NCBI GenBank assembly: GCA_023897205.1
Contig: JAHWDD010000001.1
Span: 1,984,001-2,048,000 of the forward strand
DNA from: Exophiala sp. HKRS030
Taxonomy: Eukaryota > Ascomycota > Eurotiomycetes > Chaetothyriales > Herpotrichiellaceae
Direction of reading: 5' to 3'
DNA length: 64,000 bases
Below are positions 1 through 10,735 of this stretch, piece after piece; position 1 is the stretch's first letter, and every line of letters begins with the position of its first letter. The position numbers were made by a program, and so were the translations under genes. Under the pieces are notes generated by a model. It had not been told where the DNA came from, made no database searches, and saw nothing but the letters and a program-made list of their open reading frames with translations.

Positions 1-621
1 TTCTGTTTCTAGTCTTCAGAGTCTGTCTTGCCCAGGGTTTCTTAAGAAGACAAGAGCGGGTACATACCATCGGCAAGCACTCGTCCAACTTGATCATGAA
101 TCTCGGCATCGCCTCTCTCCAGATCCCCAAACTTGCTGGACCAACCGACCATCTCAGTGATGAATCTTTTTCTTGTTGGCTCTTCACGAGGAAACGCATG
201 TAGTATCTCGAGCAACTTCTTCTTGTTCTCGTCGTTGCAGGCGAACTCGCCCTTGACGTAGACATCGTTCAGGAGCATCAAGGCCAAGTCGCCGCCCGAG
301 CCCCCCTGGCCGGCGCGGAGCAAGAGGAGAGCACCATTGTACAAGACGTCGCATGCGGATGGGTAGTCGGAGGATTTGAGATATCTCGACGTGATGACCC
401 GAAGTTGCTGGTGAGCTTCGTAGAAATTTCCTTCGGCGATTCTATCCCCGAATGTCAGTTGGTGGACATGGACGACGCGATAATCAGGCGACAATTGCAG
501 CAGCAATCGTGTAAGACAGAGTCCAACTCGTATTGGTTTCGATCGGAACTACTGGTCGGGTTTTGGAATGAACCTACTTTTCTTTCTGCCTGGCTATAGT
601 TTTGGCTATTTTGGCCGACAT
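1..621 (-). CDS. get4: Get4, GET-pathway factor (3' part lies outside the window)
   Basis: Get4 (DUF410 family) is the cytosolic scaffold that pairs with Get5 and hands tail-anchored proteins from Sgt2 to the Get3 ATPase for ER insertion. I read three exons on the minus strand: 621-578, 441-68 and 8-1, with introns 577-442 (donor GTAGGT, branch CTGAC, acceptor TAG) and 67-9 (donor GTATGT). Exon 1 encodes MSAKIAKTIARQKEK and joins in frame to IAEGNFYEAHQQLR, the hallmark N-terminal alpha-solenoid repeat of the family. Exon 2 continues through YPSACDVLYNGALLLL and DQVGRVLAD. The gene runs off the left edge, so the C-terminal half, where Get5 binds, is not visible. It is divergent from sec66, with 622 bp between start codons. 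Confidence 0.9.
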
Positions 622-1243
622 ATTTGGACTGACTGTACAGCGAAAGAAGAGGGCCGCTTCGGAAATGCTGCAAAGACCGGTCGGAAGTGGTTTGCTTGCC
701 AAAAGGGCTCCGTACTCGCTTTACGAACAAGTCTACCTGCGATTTACTTTGCATGAGCGTCGAGGCGACGTCACAAGTCTAGCTAAAGCGGCAGGCCATT
801 TCTCCTATCGTTTATGAACCTAGAGGCTAGAACCACCGCTTCGGCACCAAAGGCAGCGCGGGAGTAAATACTTGCAAGTGTGGCTTGGTGTCCCCTGCTA
901 TCGATAAGCACCTTTTTGCACAGTGTCCTTTCGGCCCTCAACTGCGCACTGCGGTAACTCTCAACTGTAACAACTTTCTACCGAAAAAAGTAATCTCATT
1001 CCTTTTCCTCGACTTCATCTCTGCCAACGTCGCGCATCCTGAACTGTGCCCCCCCGGGTAAGAGTTCTCATGAGGACAGGCCCTTTTAATTTTCAGTCTC
1101 CGGAACGACTACGAAGCCAAATGCGCGAAGCCACGACCAACACGACCTCCCATCCTTTTGGCAGCAACACCTAGACACATTCATTCGCCGGCACACCTAC
1201 CACAGTTTTTGGAACACAAGAGACCTTCGGCTTCGATAGAACC
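622..1243. promoter_or_regulatory. Divergent intergenic region between get4 and sec66
   Basis: This 622-bp stretch separates two start codons pointing away from each other and must carry both promoters. No separate ORF in it looks real. The sec66-proximal half is pyrimidine-rich (around 990-1060), as is common upstream of fungal start sites. I see no clear TATA box. Confidence 0.5.
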
Positions 1244-2017
1244 ATGCAGTTTCTCTCTCTCTTGATCCCGATAGCCTATTTAGGCATTCTGATCGGCAGT
1301 CTCGCCACGTTCTCGCACCTCTACCGCCAACGGCAGATCAAGTCCAAACTCAGATTGGCACCGTACTTTCCCACGCACACGTCCCGCAATGTCTACCTCT
1401 CGCTCCTACACATGCAGGATTCGGAAGACGTCAAGGTCCCCGAGACCGTCCTGCGCGCCGCGTTGCTGGCCCGCGCGGTCGAAGACTGGCAGCGGATCCA
1501 GGAGATCCGGACCCGGAAGCCCGCCCTCGCACAACTCCTGCAGCGCGGCGTCGTGGGCGACGAGATCTTTCAACGTCTCCAGCGCGCCGAGACGGAAATC
1601 GAGCTCGAGGTGAAGGACGTCATGAACGAGGCGAACGCCCTGGCTCCGAATTGGGGCAACCACATCTTCCAGAGCGCCAACGAGATGCTCCTGAACAAGA
1701 TGCTGCGGGACAAGCTGGAGGTCGTCAAGGCGACCCTGCCTGCGGAACAGGAGGCGTGGGCCGCGCAGCGGGAGAAGTCGAGGCGAGAGCTCGAGGGCGA
1801 CGACGTGGTGGCCGCCGCCGCCGCGCAGGAACAACAACCACAACAACGTTCAACCGAAACCTCAACGCCGGAAAAGGAGAAGCCTCTTCTGAAAGCGGGG
1901 AGTAGTGACGAAGACGGTGTGATGGTCGAGACGCCTGCTGCCGAAGTAGCTGCCACCGCCGCTGGTACCGGCGGGTCCAGTGCTAATAAGAGTAAGAAGA
2001 AGAAGGGGAAGAACTGA
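1244..2017 (+). CDS. sec66: Sec66/Sec71-type subunit of the Sec62/63 ER translocation complex
   Basis: A 257-residue single-exon protein. Residues 4-26 form one N-terminal transmembrane anchor (LSLLIPIAYLGILIG...), followed by the family segment around residues 36-120 (RLAPYFPTHTSRNVYLSLL, PETVLRAALLARAVEDWQRI, KPALAQLLQRG) and then NWGNHIFQSANEM near 135-150. Sec66 (Sec71) is an accessory subunit that joins Sec62/Sec63 to the Sec61 channel for post-translational import into the ER. The tail from about 185 is charged, with a Gln run and a final Lys-rich stretch (KSKKKKGKN), as in other filamentous fungi. The start is the first ATG, at the anchor. It shares a divergent promoter region with get4, another ER-targeting gene. 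Confidence 0.9.
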   Translation: MQFLSLLIPIAYLGILIGSLATFSHLYRQRQIKSKLRLAPYFPTHTSRNVYLSLLHMQDSEDVKVPETVLRAALLARAVEDWQRIQEIRTRKPALAQLLQRGVVGDEIFQRLQRAETEIELEVKDVMNEANALAPNWGNHIFQSANEMLLNKMLRDKLEVVKATLPAEQEAWAAQREKSRRELEGDDVVAAAAAQEQQPQQRSTETSTPEKEKPLLKAGSSDEDGVMVETPAAEVAATAAGTGGSSANKSKKKKGKN

Positions 2018-2272
2018 AAGTATTGGTAACAAATGTAACAACAAAAAAGCCTTTTCCGAAGAAAAGGGAAATTTTATGAGCGCGCATAGCAGGCTGTCCA
2101 CTGAGACACAAGATTTGCATTTGGCATACTTCAAAAACCCGGGGCGGAGTGAATGCATGGATTTTTCATGCTATGATACAGGTGCTACTACTATTATACA
2201 ATTATGTATGCTGACAGATGCCACATTTCTACTACACCAAATCTCCTCCTAAGCTTCTGGGGCAATTTGACC

Positions 2273-4927
2273 TCAAAAGTCACCGGGCCAGTCGTGCTGA
2301 ATCAGGACCTCCTCTGGGACCGAGGCCTCCATTTCCTCAGCCACCTGTGTGACGTCCTCCAGAAGACTGCTGCCATCCATGCCCATCGTCCTCATCCTCC
2401 TTTCAATGACCATGCAGAGAAACGTGCCCAACGCGTCCAGCCGAAGTGCCTGGGCTTGTGGACTCTCAGCGTCGCCAAGTTCTTCAGGATCCATGTCCGC
2501 ATCGACGAGTTTCCTGTCCAAGATCGTCACGAAAATGTTGGTGAGTGTGTGCAAGGCCCCTTGGTATTGTGACTTCCTCAACGCCCTCAACCCCCTGTCT
2601 CGTGGATGCGAGTGGTGGCCCGCCGCCGCCGCAAAGTCGGCACCGAAAGACCTGGCCACCGAGATGAGGATCAGGCGCATCGCCTCCTCGTGGGGCAACG
2701 CCCCGAAAGATTCCCGGAGACCGTACATGGCGCAGAGGACGCCCTCGACGTCGGACGTCAGGCAGAAACAGCGGATGATTTGCTCGTAAAGTTCGTGCGA
2801 GAAATCATTCCGGGCGGCGTTTCTCTTGGGATCGCCTGCCGAGGCGAACCATCCTTGCATCTCTGCAAACACTCTTCGTGCACCGGGAAACCCTTTGTCA
2901 CCGGTTGCGGCGGCGGCGTAAGATGCCTTGGCCGTATCCCAAAGGGCGGCAAAGGTCTCTAGGTCAGGTTCGATGGTCTCGGTCAGTGCCAGGTACTTGG
3001 CCCAGACTTCGTGAGCATCGCCGGAGCGCAAAGAGGCATAGAGCCAGTGATTCATGATGAACGAGTTGGGTGTGATGTCTGCCGAACCGATCATGACATC
3101 GGTGAGCTCACCCGCTTTCGCCAACTCTGACCGCCGTGTATAGTACTGAAGTAAGATCGAAAATGTCTCGATGGTGGCAGGGGGTGCACCTCGCCGCAAG
3201 AAGGCGGGAACCTGTCTTTGCACTGGTATCGGTTCTTCCTCTCGTGCCGTCGTCGAGGCCTTGTAATCGCCTTGTGCAACATCTCGCTTCCGCACCATGT
3301 CGATGCGCGCTTGTATCATGCTCCAAGCAGTACTCTCTGCGGTCTGACGGGCAGTGGGCGATCCATTACGAAGATATCCCGCAATGAGCCCGTTGAGATG
3401 TCCGGCGTCTGGCCTCACACCACGCTCGTACATGAGCTCAACCACTATAGCAGCCTCATCGATTCGGTCTGCCCCGATGAGCCACTTGAGCCAAGATCCG
3501 AAGAAGAATTTGTTCTGGTACGAGCGCGGCAGAAAACAAAACGATGCAAGACCGACCTTGTTGATGAGATCCTCTCCCGGCAGTTGCGTATCCTGTAGAG
3601 TCTCGACCATATCCTTGAAAAAGCTCCACGAGTCATCGGCTTTCTTGTGCTTGAAGATGTACATGTCCTTGAACACTGCAAGCGCAAGTTCTGTTCTTCC
3701 AGCCTCGAGCAATGTACCACTGATTCTGCCCAGTATATTCAAGATCTTCTGATCGTCTTCTTCGTTTCGTTCCAATATTCGACGCAGTTCCAGGTAACAC
3801 CACCAGGTCTTGGTGGGCGCAAAACCGTTTTGGCTTCTTGCCCAGGCTGATATGACCAGCACCAAAACCTCAGGGTCTACCAAGGTAGTATAGTTGTAGC
3901 ATTCAAATGCAATGCTCTGTGCTTTTTGAGGCTTTCCCAGGTCAGCATAGATTCGAACGCCGGTCATCCAGAAAGTCGCCGCAAGGTCCTCTTTGTTTCC
4001 GAGACTAGTTTTGTGTTCCTCCCAAGCTTCTGCTGCGGTTGTAAGATCCCCAACTGCTTGGAGAGCATCGATATACTGTACCAACTCTTTGTCGTCGAGT
4101 TGAACGTCTGCACCCATCATATCCTTGGCCAGCATCTGCAGATGTCTCGGTCGATAATACTTGGTGCTTTGAGTCTTCCACAAAAAATGCCAGACATCTT
4201 GAGAGATGATGATGGCGAAGTTCGAGACATGTTGCTGGCATCTGAGATACCACTTCCACAACGCGAAATAAGATTTCTCGTCCGCATTGGGTTTCTCAGC
4301 TTCTTGCAAGGCCTTGTTGAAACGTTTGACATATATCTTGTGAGTTGTCGGTATGCTCAGCGTAACCTTCAATGAATTTTTAGCCTTAGTCGGACGCCTT
4401 GTGCCTTCTTCATCTCTTGCCAGCTCTTCAAGTTCTTCATCGCTTATCAGGTCCTCGGTCTTGGGCGGCATGACACCCTCCTCCTCCAAAGCGTTTAGCA
4501 ATACTTCTCGCTCGTCCGGAGGAAAGGAGCGCATGAATTCGCTGTTGGGTCCAAAGGGGCCCTCTCTCAAGATGGCCAACTCCCGATCTAGTTCTTCCAG
4601 CTCTTCTCGCACTTGGTGACCTTCCATATCCATGTAATCAGGCTCGGCTGCCCTGGTTGAAGGATCGTCCCCTTGCTGCTCGAACTCATTGACCTTGACA
4701 TGGCTACTTGGCATAGACGGAAGAGGTCGCGAGGCTTGTCGAGCGCGGGAAGGGCCATGCTGAGCATGATCATCCGCATGTTGGAAACGGGAAGGGCGAG
4801 AGCGAGTCGACTGCCTATAAGGGCGGATAGATTGGAGGGATTGAAGGCATGTTTGATGCCCGACGAAGCTTGGTGACAGACAAAACTGCTGATGCCATCT
4901 CTTCGACAGCTGGCAAATGCCGCGCAT
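2273..4927 (-). CDS. Mitochondrial PPR-type protein, probable CIA84-like complex I assembly factor
   Basis: An 884-residue single-exon protein. The first 50-70 residues are rich in Arg, Ser and Gln with almost no acids (MRGICQLSKRWHQQF...), as expected of a mitochondrial presequence. An acidic linker follows (EELEELDRELAIL, LISDEELEELARDEEG), then a long helical region with tetratricopeptide/pentatricopeptide character, for example DEAAIVVELMYERGVRPDAGHLNGLIAGYL. Size, presequence and helical repeats match the fungal complex I intermediate-associated protein 84, which binds the membrane-arm intermediate and is absent from the finished enzyme. This assignment is from recalled family resemblance only; another mitochondrial PPR protein (RNA maturation or translation) is the alternative. 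It is divergent from orc3, with only 220 bp between starts. A complex I subunit gene lies 7 kb away. Confidence 0.6.
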   Translation of the reverse strand: MRGICQLSKRWHQQFCLSPSFVGHQTCLQSLQSIRPYRQSTRSRPSRFQHADDHAQHGPSRARQASRPLPSMPSSHVKVNEFEQQGDDPSTRAAEPDYMDMEGHQVREELEELDRELAILREGPFGPNSEFMRSFPPDEREVLLNALEEEGVMPPKTEDLISDEELEELARDEEGTRRPTKAKNSLKVTLSIPTTHKIYVKRFNKALQEAEKPNADEKSYFALWKWYLRCQQHVSNFAIIISQDVWHFLWKTQSTKYYRPRHLQMLAKDMMGADVQLDDKELVQYIDALQAVGDLTTAAEAWEEHKTSLGNKEDLAATFWMTGVRIYADLGKPQKAQSIAFECYNYTTLVDPEVLVLVISAWARSQNGFAPTKTWWCYLELRRILERNEEDDQKILNILGRISGTLLEAGRTELALAVFKDMYIFKHKKADDSWSFFKDMVETLQDTQLPGEDLINKVGLASFCFLPRSYQNKFFFGSWLKWLIGADRIDEAAIVVELMYERGVRPDAGHLNGLIAGYLRNGSPTARQTAESTAWSMIQARIDMVRKRDVAQGDYKASTTAREEEPIPVQRQVPAFLRRGAPPATIETFSILLQYYTRRSELAKAGELTDVMIGSADITPNSFIMNHWLYASLRSGDAHEVWAKYLALTETIEPDLETFAALWDTAKASYAAAATGDKGFPGARRVFAEMQGWFASAGDPKRNAARNDFSHELYEQIIRCFCLTSDVEGVLCAMYGLRESFGALPHEEAMRLILISVARSFGADFAAAAGHHSHPRDRGLRALRKSQYQGALHTLTNIFVTILDRKLVDADMDPEELGDAESPQAQALRLDALGTFLCMVIERRMRTMGMDGSSLLEDVTQVAEEMEASVPEEVLIQHDWPGDF

Positions 4928-5147
4928 GGATACTCGTCGCCTTATGGTATTAACGACGTAGAGGTTGCAGTAAAGAGAGTCTTGAAACTGCGGAGGAAAA
5001 AAAGTTCCCCCATCGTCAAATAATCGTATCGCCGCAGTTGCAAAGTGGAGAACGCGCTTTCAATCAAAGACGCGCTGCGCTGCGCTGTACACCTCCGACC
5101 TGCAAGACACGGCCCTCGCGCTGGTAGACATTGTCATAGCTGAATTG

Positions 5148-7342
5148 ATGGATGCCGAAGAAGTCTATGTCGATGACAATGCACATACAGTCAGAATCTT
5201 CTATATATGCCATGACCCTTTGTACTAACGTGAAAGTAGGGGTGCTACATCTTCAGATCTACGGACAACGAGCAGCAAGATGAACTAGATCAACGGCCAA
5301 AGAAACGAAGAAAGATTGGAGCCTCCAGCCATGACGCAGTGAACAAAGATGAGGCATTCACTTGGCCAAGACTCCTTGGAGGCCAGGAGTCCCCTGAAGG
5401 CCCTCATCTTCGGCAGCAGTTGTTCGAAGCAGTATGGGCTGAACAACAGGCGAAGATTGACGCCGTCACAGGGAGAGTCGACGAGACCTTTGTAGATGAG
5501 ATGCTTGAATATATGCGCAACTATGAAGTGGAAAAGTCCGATGGCAGGATTGGTACTGGGCTAGTCGTCTCTACCCACGGCAGAGACGCATACAAAGACC
5601 TCTTCCGCGGTTGGGAGAACGGTCACTCTCCTACCTCCACAGATCTCTTGATACGACTTCAACCCAGCCATGCACCGAGCCTCCAGATCGCGTTGAAGAA
5701 CATCATCAGGTTCGCCCTATCTCAACGACAGGGCATGGATGAATACAACACTTTCCTCGCGGCCAACAAGGGTATGATTCCGATGAGCTTTGATCTTGAA
5801 TTGCTCCATCGCTATTCAATAAAGCACGATGTAAACAGAGTTCTGGTCTTCGTCTCGGATATTGAAGCATTTGATACTGGTGTCTTTTCTGAGTTGGTCG
5901 CGACATTCAGCTCCTGGACAGATCGAATACCGTTTGTCCTATTTATCGAGATATCAACGACGATAGCACTATTCGAATCGAGGCTTTCCAGGTCGACGAT
6001 TAACCAGCTTGATGCTCGAGTCTTCGAATCCTTGCACGCCGACAACCAGAACGATCTTCTTTTTGAAATCTACGCCACGATTCAGGACTCTGGCGCAGAT
6101 GTGTTTATCGGTCCTTCCACCGTTGGAGTCCTTGCGGAACTGGCGCAAGACCAAAGCTGCACGACCGAGACTCTGCTACGGGCGCTCAAATATGTGTTCA
6201 TGTCACATTTCTTCGCGAATCCTCTGTCCGTTCTTCTTCGTTCCAATACTGATACAGTATCACCTGGTGTTCTGTCGCTGGCGCAGATTCTTCGTAACAC
6301 CCCAGGTTTCCGAGCACATTGCGAGCACCTTGCAAACGGCACAAAGGCTCAGAGACAGCGACTCCGAGCTCTTCTGAGCTCAGACGCAACACTGGAAACA
6401 GAATCAATCCAGTGTCTTCGTGCAGGCCGTGAACGGATGCGTTCCATGCTGACAACAGTAACCTCCACGAGATTTGTTTACCAGCACCTGCATGGCACAA
6501 CAACAATGTCGTCGTTCGAAGTTCAAACAGAGCTACTCGCCTCCCTGCCAGACTTGTCTCAGTCCGAGATCTTCAACGACATAGAAACAACCATTAGATC
6601 GATGGGGACTTTCAAAGACTTCCAGGATTTTATATCTGCGATATCGGAAGCGTTAGAAGACCTCAACGCTTTCGAACCTGACTTGGAGGACTACGGAACT
6701 GATCAATCAATTCCTACCCTGAGCTCCATCCGAGATGAACTCCAACTTGACCTCCGGAACAGAGATTTGTCCGAATTGACAAATGCATTCTTGAACCTAC
6801 TGAATTGCTATATTCAGTCAAGAACAACTTATACGCATGCAGGCCCAGAAGCAATCCCCTGGACCACCTTCATGGCCGAGGCCTACATATACAACCTCAA
6901 ATCACCACTAAACGCCATTGTCCACCCTCGCACACGCTATGCTCTTGAACGTGCTCTGACGCGCCCGTCAGACTATCTGGGTTGTGACTGCTGCATGCCA
7001 GATAAAGGCGCCGTTCTCGATAAAACAACTTTACCACCAACGTGCCTACTGCTCAGCATGCTCAACGAAGCGGGAACCGTGATCAACGTGCGTGATTTGT
7101 GGGATGCGTTTCGGGGTATGGTGGCGCCCTCGCTTGGGTATAGCGGGACTGAGCAGAACGGCGACAAAGATTCAGAAGGCAATGAAGAAGGTCTTGAAGA
7201 CATGGACGAGGCCACAGAGCGCAAAGCCCTAGCTTTGTTCTACCGCTCTGTTGCAGAGTTGCGGCATCTAGGCCTAATCAGGCAGAGCAAGAGAAAGCCA
7301 GGCGTCGACTGCGTTGCAAAGACAGCTTGGATGGGCCTATAG
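5148..7342 (+). CDS. orc3: Origin recognition complex subunit 3
   Basis: Orc3 is a subunit of the six-protein complex that marks replication origins and loads MCM. Proposed structure: exon 1 5148-5162 (five codons, MDAEE), intron 5163-5239 with a perfect TACTAAC branch site at 5223-5229, exon 2 5240-7342; total 705 residues. An alternative donor six bases downstream (5169) also keeps frame. Exon 2 opens with GCYIFRSTDNEQQ and a basic patch RPKKRRKIG, then the AAA+-like ORC3 N-terminal domain, including TTETLLRALKYVFMSHFF near residue 310. It ends with the winged-helix region ALFYRSVAELRHLGLI...AKTAWMGL at the very C-terminus. The C-terminal half is divergent, as usual for Orc3. The first exon is supported by the branch site and phase only. 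Confidence 0.85.
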
Positions 7343-8082
7343 TCAGATGGCCTTGACAACGACAACGATAATCAACGGTCCAATGGTACGCTGAGATTCC
7401 TTCCTTGATTGGGTTTTCGCCGAGCACAACAACCAGCGTATTCGGGCCTGGAAAGTAGTGAGTCCGGCAGTATGACTAGTGAATACCCAGCCGATTCAAC
7501 GCCTAGCCATGCGTACGAAGACAATGACGCCAGTCGGAGACGGTACGCAACGATCTGATATCGTTGAAGGCGAGATAGACTTGGACTGCAATGGAAGCAA
7601 TACCGTCCAGTTTAAAGAGCTGTCCGTGACTCCGACCCCTGGAGTGGAAGCTACATCGACTGAGACATGCTCAAATCGAGCTCCTGAAGCATATCAGTTT
7701 CATCCTTGTCCTTCATGTTGACACAGTTCACGACTGATGAATGGTATGGAAGAAGTGCGAGAAACTAGGAGCAATATTCGATTAGCGCTGTGTCAACAGG
7801 TGCTCGGGTAACGGATATCGGGAGACGACGTTTTCAGAGAGAAGATTGATTCAACACAGTGGGATTTGAGAGTTGGAGCAATCATCAGGGCCAGCTTGAG
7901 GCTGCTACCAACGCCACTTCAGGCTAAGGATGATACAAATGTTCATCATAGAATGGGAATGAGGACAAAAGGCTTGCTTACATGTCCGCACATCCTGTGC
8001 CCCAAAATTGACAAATACCATCGTTGCTCATAGGCCCTGGCGTATAAAGTTCTCCAGCTGTTGACCTGCCCACTCTTATGGG
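7343..8082. other. Intergenic region, orc3 to DUF3807 gene
   Basis: A 740-bp gap between convergent genes. An 80-codon reading frame at 7479-7721 has no family resemblance and no support, so I do not call it. I see no repeats. Confidence 0.5.
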
Positions 8083-8532
8083 TTACCCCAGCTTCGGCCA
8101 GAGAAAGCTTCTCGGTGTCGCTTGTGAATTCGCTTGTGAAACAGATTCGTCGTCGTACATGAGAGCGTCAAGTTCTTGTCCCTGTTCCGGGAATGCATCA
8201 TCGAACTGTCGACTCCCTTCGGAAGCGACTGCTTTGTGCCTGTTCCCGGCATGCATCCTTTTTTGTCGCTTCTTTTCCATCTGCTGGGCAGCACGACGTT
8301 CGCTGAGTAAGCGTTGAATTTCAGAATGTCGGAACATCTTGATCTGCGCGTCCGTCAAGGTCCTCTTCGTTCCATCTTCATAGAAACCCAGCTCATCGCA
8401 GTCGCTTTCTGGAGCCACAGAAGTAGTTTGCCTCTGTTTCTCGGAGCGATTAGCTAGCTTCGGCGTAGTTTGATGCGGGAAGTGAGCGGCGTGGAACTGC
8501 TTTAGACGATCTATCTCAGCTTGATCAAGCAT
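8083..8532 (-). CDS. DUF3807 family small protein
   Basis: A 149-residue, highly charged protein without signal peptide or membrane segment. The central block LGFYEDGTKRTLTDAQIKMFRHSEIQRLLSERR (residues about 48-82) is the conserved core of the fungal DUF3807 family: a short acidic lead, a predicted 'TLTDxQIxxFRHSEI' helix and a basic run (RRAAQQMEKKRQKR). The N-terminus (LDQAEIDRLKQFHAAHFP) also fits family members. The function of the family is unknown; the Arg/Lys-rich helix suggests nuclear or RNA-related work, which is inference only. The ATG at 8530-8532 is the first in frame. The last codons end in a simple stop, so a spliced extension cannot be excluded but is not needed. Confidence 0.75.
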   Translation of the reverse strand: MLDQAEIDRLKQFHAAHFPHQTTPKLANRSEKQRQTTSVAPESDCDELGFYEDGTKRTLTDAQIKMFRHSEIQRLLSERRAAQQMEKKRQKRMHAGNRHKAVASEGSRQFDDAFPEQGQELDALMYDDESVSQANSQATPRSFLWPKLG

Positions 8533-9151
8533 AGCGTGAGATCAATGCGTCTGCGGAAAGGAGTCGGGTACTTGCTTTGACAAGAGTTGATTAATGAACA
8601 TGGCATCGACAAGAGGACGAAACGGATTGCAGATGACAAAGCCGGTGCCAAGAAATATTGTTTTGCTGTAACCTTCAACTCAATTATGGAGTACGTACGT
8701 ACTATCAAGGATACAATCCGACCACGGCTGTTTCACAACACAAATACCACTGAAACTTGTGATTATTAAAAGTTGAGTAAACAGAAAAAGAAGGCATCGA
8801 CCATGGTCCATTTTGCAGACCTTCTCTATTCAGCAGAATCGAGCGTGAGGCTCTCAGTGTGACTGGTGGAATGCGCCCGGTCAACACGAAAGTAATCGAT
8901 ATTCCTTCCTAAAGCTTCTACTTCAATCCTCGGTTTTGAAAATGCGTACTCAGCCTCAAGATACAAAATGATTACAATGGCTGCCTCCAGAATGAATCGA
9001 AGGTTCTGCGTACCAGAATGAGTATATATCTCAGGTTTGCCCAACTTTCCTGCATTCTTCTTCCATTCAGCAATACATTACAACAGGCTTCCTGTCTAGT
9101 ATCCAATATATCAGCATAAGTCGAGAGATCTGTTCAGTAGAAACTCCCATC
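8533..9151. promoter_or_regulatory. Divergent intergenic region, DUF3807 gene and reductase
   Basis: A 619-bp AT-leaning gap between two divergent start codons. Reading frames here are short and unconvincing. The 70 bp before the reductase start contain ACAGGCTTCC and TATATCAG-like AT blocks, but no motif I can name with confidence. Confidence 0.4.
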
Positions 9152-10144
9152 ATGCCAGGCGGTCTCATTCTGTTGACGGGCGGTACAGGCCATGTAGGCT
9201 ACAGCACCCTCATCGAGGCTCTCTCAAAAGGTTACAATGTTCGCGCTGCTGTCCGATCCGAAGCCAAAGCTGCCGAGATTAGAGCAAGCAAATCAACGAA
9301 ACCGTATCTGGGTCAGCTCACCTTCACTACAGTCCCCAACATCGAAGAGAACGGAGCCTTCGATGAGGCAGTCCGGGGCGTCGATTACATCGTCCACATT
9401 GCGTCCCCTCTCGGCAAGAGCGGCTTGGATTTTGACACGGGCATTGTGCAGCCAGCCATCCGGGGAACCTTGAGTATTCTGCATTCCGCGCTTCAGGAGT
9501 CATCTATCAAGAAAGTTGTCATCACCTCCTCCGTGGTAGCTGTTCTCCCCTCCGAACAGAAACCCTTCACAGAAGACAACATCGAACCAGATCCGCAGGG
9601 CCCATACCCTGACACCTTTACCGCATACATTGCGAGCAAAAAGCTGGCCTACAACCGAACCAGAGACTTCATTGCGCATGAAAAGCCCTCTTTTGACATT
9701 ATCAACGTCATGCCAACGTTCGTCATCGGCAAGAACGAACTGGCAACAACCCGACAAGCTGTCGACAATGGCTCCAATGCCCTCGCCCTGGCTCCTCTGT
9801 TGGGGAAGCAGAACCCAACTGGAACGCCCTTCATTACGTGTCACGTAGATGACGTTGCTTTTGTACATATCGCTTCGCTCTCGCCCGAAATCAAAGGCAA
9901 TCAAAACTTTGGGGTCAATTCTATTGAAAAGACACCAGTCCAATGGGACGATGCCATCGACATTGTCAAGAAGCACTTTCCGGAGGCAGTCGAGAGAGGT
10001 GTCTTTCCTCTTGGAGGGTCTGCAAAGTCTTTCCCATTACCTTTCGACGCAAGCAAGACGGAGAAGACCTTTGGTATCAACTTCAAGCGCTTTGAAGACC
10101 AGATTGTCAACCTTGCTGGCTACTACACTGCGCTGGAGGCCTGA
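9152..10144 (+). CDS. NADPH-dependent aldehyde/ketone reductase of the extended SDR family (GRE2-like)
   Basis: A 330-residue single-exon protein of the extended short-chain dehydrogenase family, the group containing yeast Gre2 methylglyoxal reductase and plant dihydroflavonol/cinnamoyl-CoA reductases. The Rossmann glycine motif TGGTGHVG is at residues 9-16. Arg31 and Arg35 follow the second strand, typical of NADPH binders. The catalytic set is Ser126/127 (VVITSS), Tyr159 and Lys163 (YIASK). The segment NVMPTFVIGK precedes the substrate loop. Likely role: reduction of reactive carbonyls or a secondary-metabolite aldehyde; the substrate cannot be read from sequence. No biosynthetic neighbours are present, so a detoxification role is more likely than a pathway role. 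Confidence 0.88.
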   Translation: MPGGLILLTGGTGHVGYSTLIEALSKGYNVRAAVRSEAKAAEIRASKSTKPYLGQLTFTTVPNIEENGAFDEAVRGVDYIVHIASPLGKSGLDFDTGIVQPAIRGTLSILHSALQESSIKKVVITSSVVAVLPSEQKPFTEDNIEPDPQGPYPDTFTAYIASKKLAYNRTRDFIAHEKPSFDIINVMPTFVIGKNELATTRQAVDNGSNALALAPLLGKQNPTGTPFITCHVDDVAFVHIASLSPEIKGNQNFGVNSIEKTPVQWDDAIDIVKKHFPEAVERGVFPLGGSAKSFPLPFDASKTEKTFGINFKRFEDQIVNLAGYYTALEA

Positions 10145-10735
10145 AGATAAACGAGCGAGGTCCAACTTTAGAGTCTCGATTAATTGGCAAACATAGATCC
10201 GCAACTACATAAAGTATTAGTGTTTATAAGATCATTATCAAAGTATTAATATGGCAATCTGGCTCAAGATCATTTCGAGTTGAGGTTAACTGGTCCTCGT
10301 AGACCGGTAGTTCGGCAGGAACTTTCCCCGGAGTACGGAGTATCTTCCGACGTATATTGCGACGGATCACGATATTACGCGCACCAAAACTTCTTTCTTT
10401 GTCGCTTTGACTAACCCAAGCTGCACTGAAGGGCTGGCACAATCTGCTTCAGGTTGAAATACTGTCGCGATCTCGGGTTGCAACTCCGCCAATTAATAGT
10501 TGGGCTGGTCCAGCAGCGGCCCTCTACGTCGTGACGTCTTTCTCCAGATTTCCTCTCCCTGACATCACAAGCCTTCATAGCGGCAAGAAGATGCGCTGCT
10601 TCGCCCGGTGTTTTGTTCAGCTCAATCCCTAACGAGTAGCTTGATCACACTCGTCGGTCAGTTTTCGCTTACTGCCATTAGCGTCTGTATATACCATCAC
10701 CACCTTCCGAACCATCCCCAAGGCAGGAACCTCAA
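10145..10735. promoter_or_regulatory. Intergenic region upstream of the NAD(P)H-hydrate dehydratase
   Basis: A 591-bp gap between two plus-strand genes. It contains one copy of the recurring 9-mer TACGGAGTA at 10334-10342. No convincing ORF. Confidence 0.5.

Noticed and set aside
7479..7721. 80-codon frame after orc3
   Set aside because: The frame does not begin with a convincing start context and has no family resemblance; it is short enough to occur by chance.
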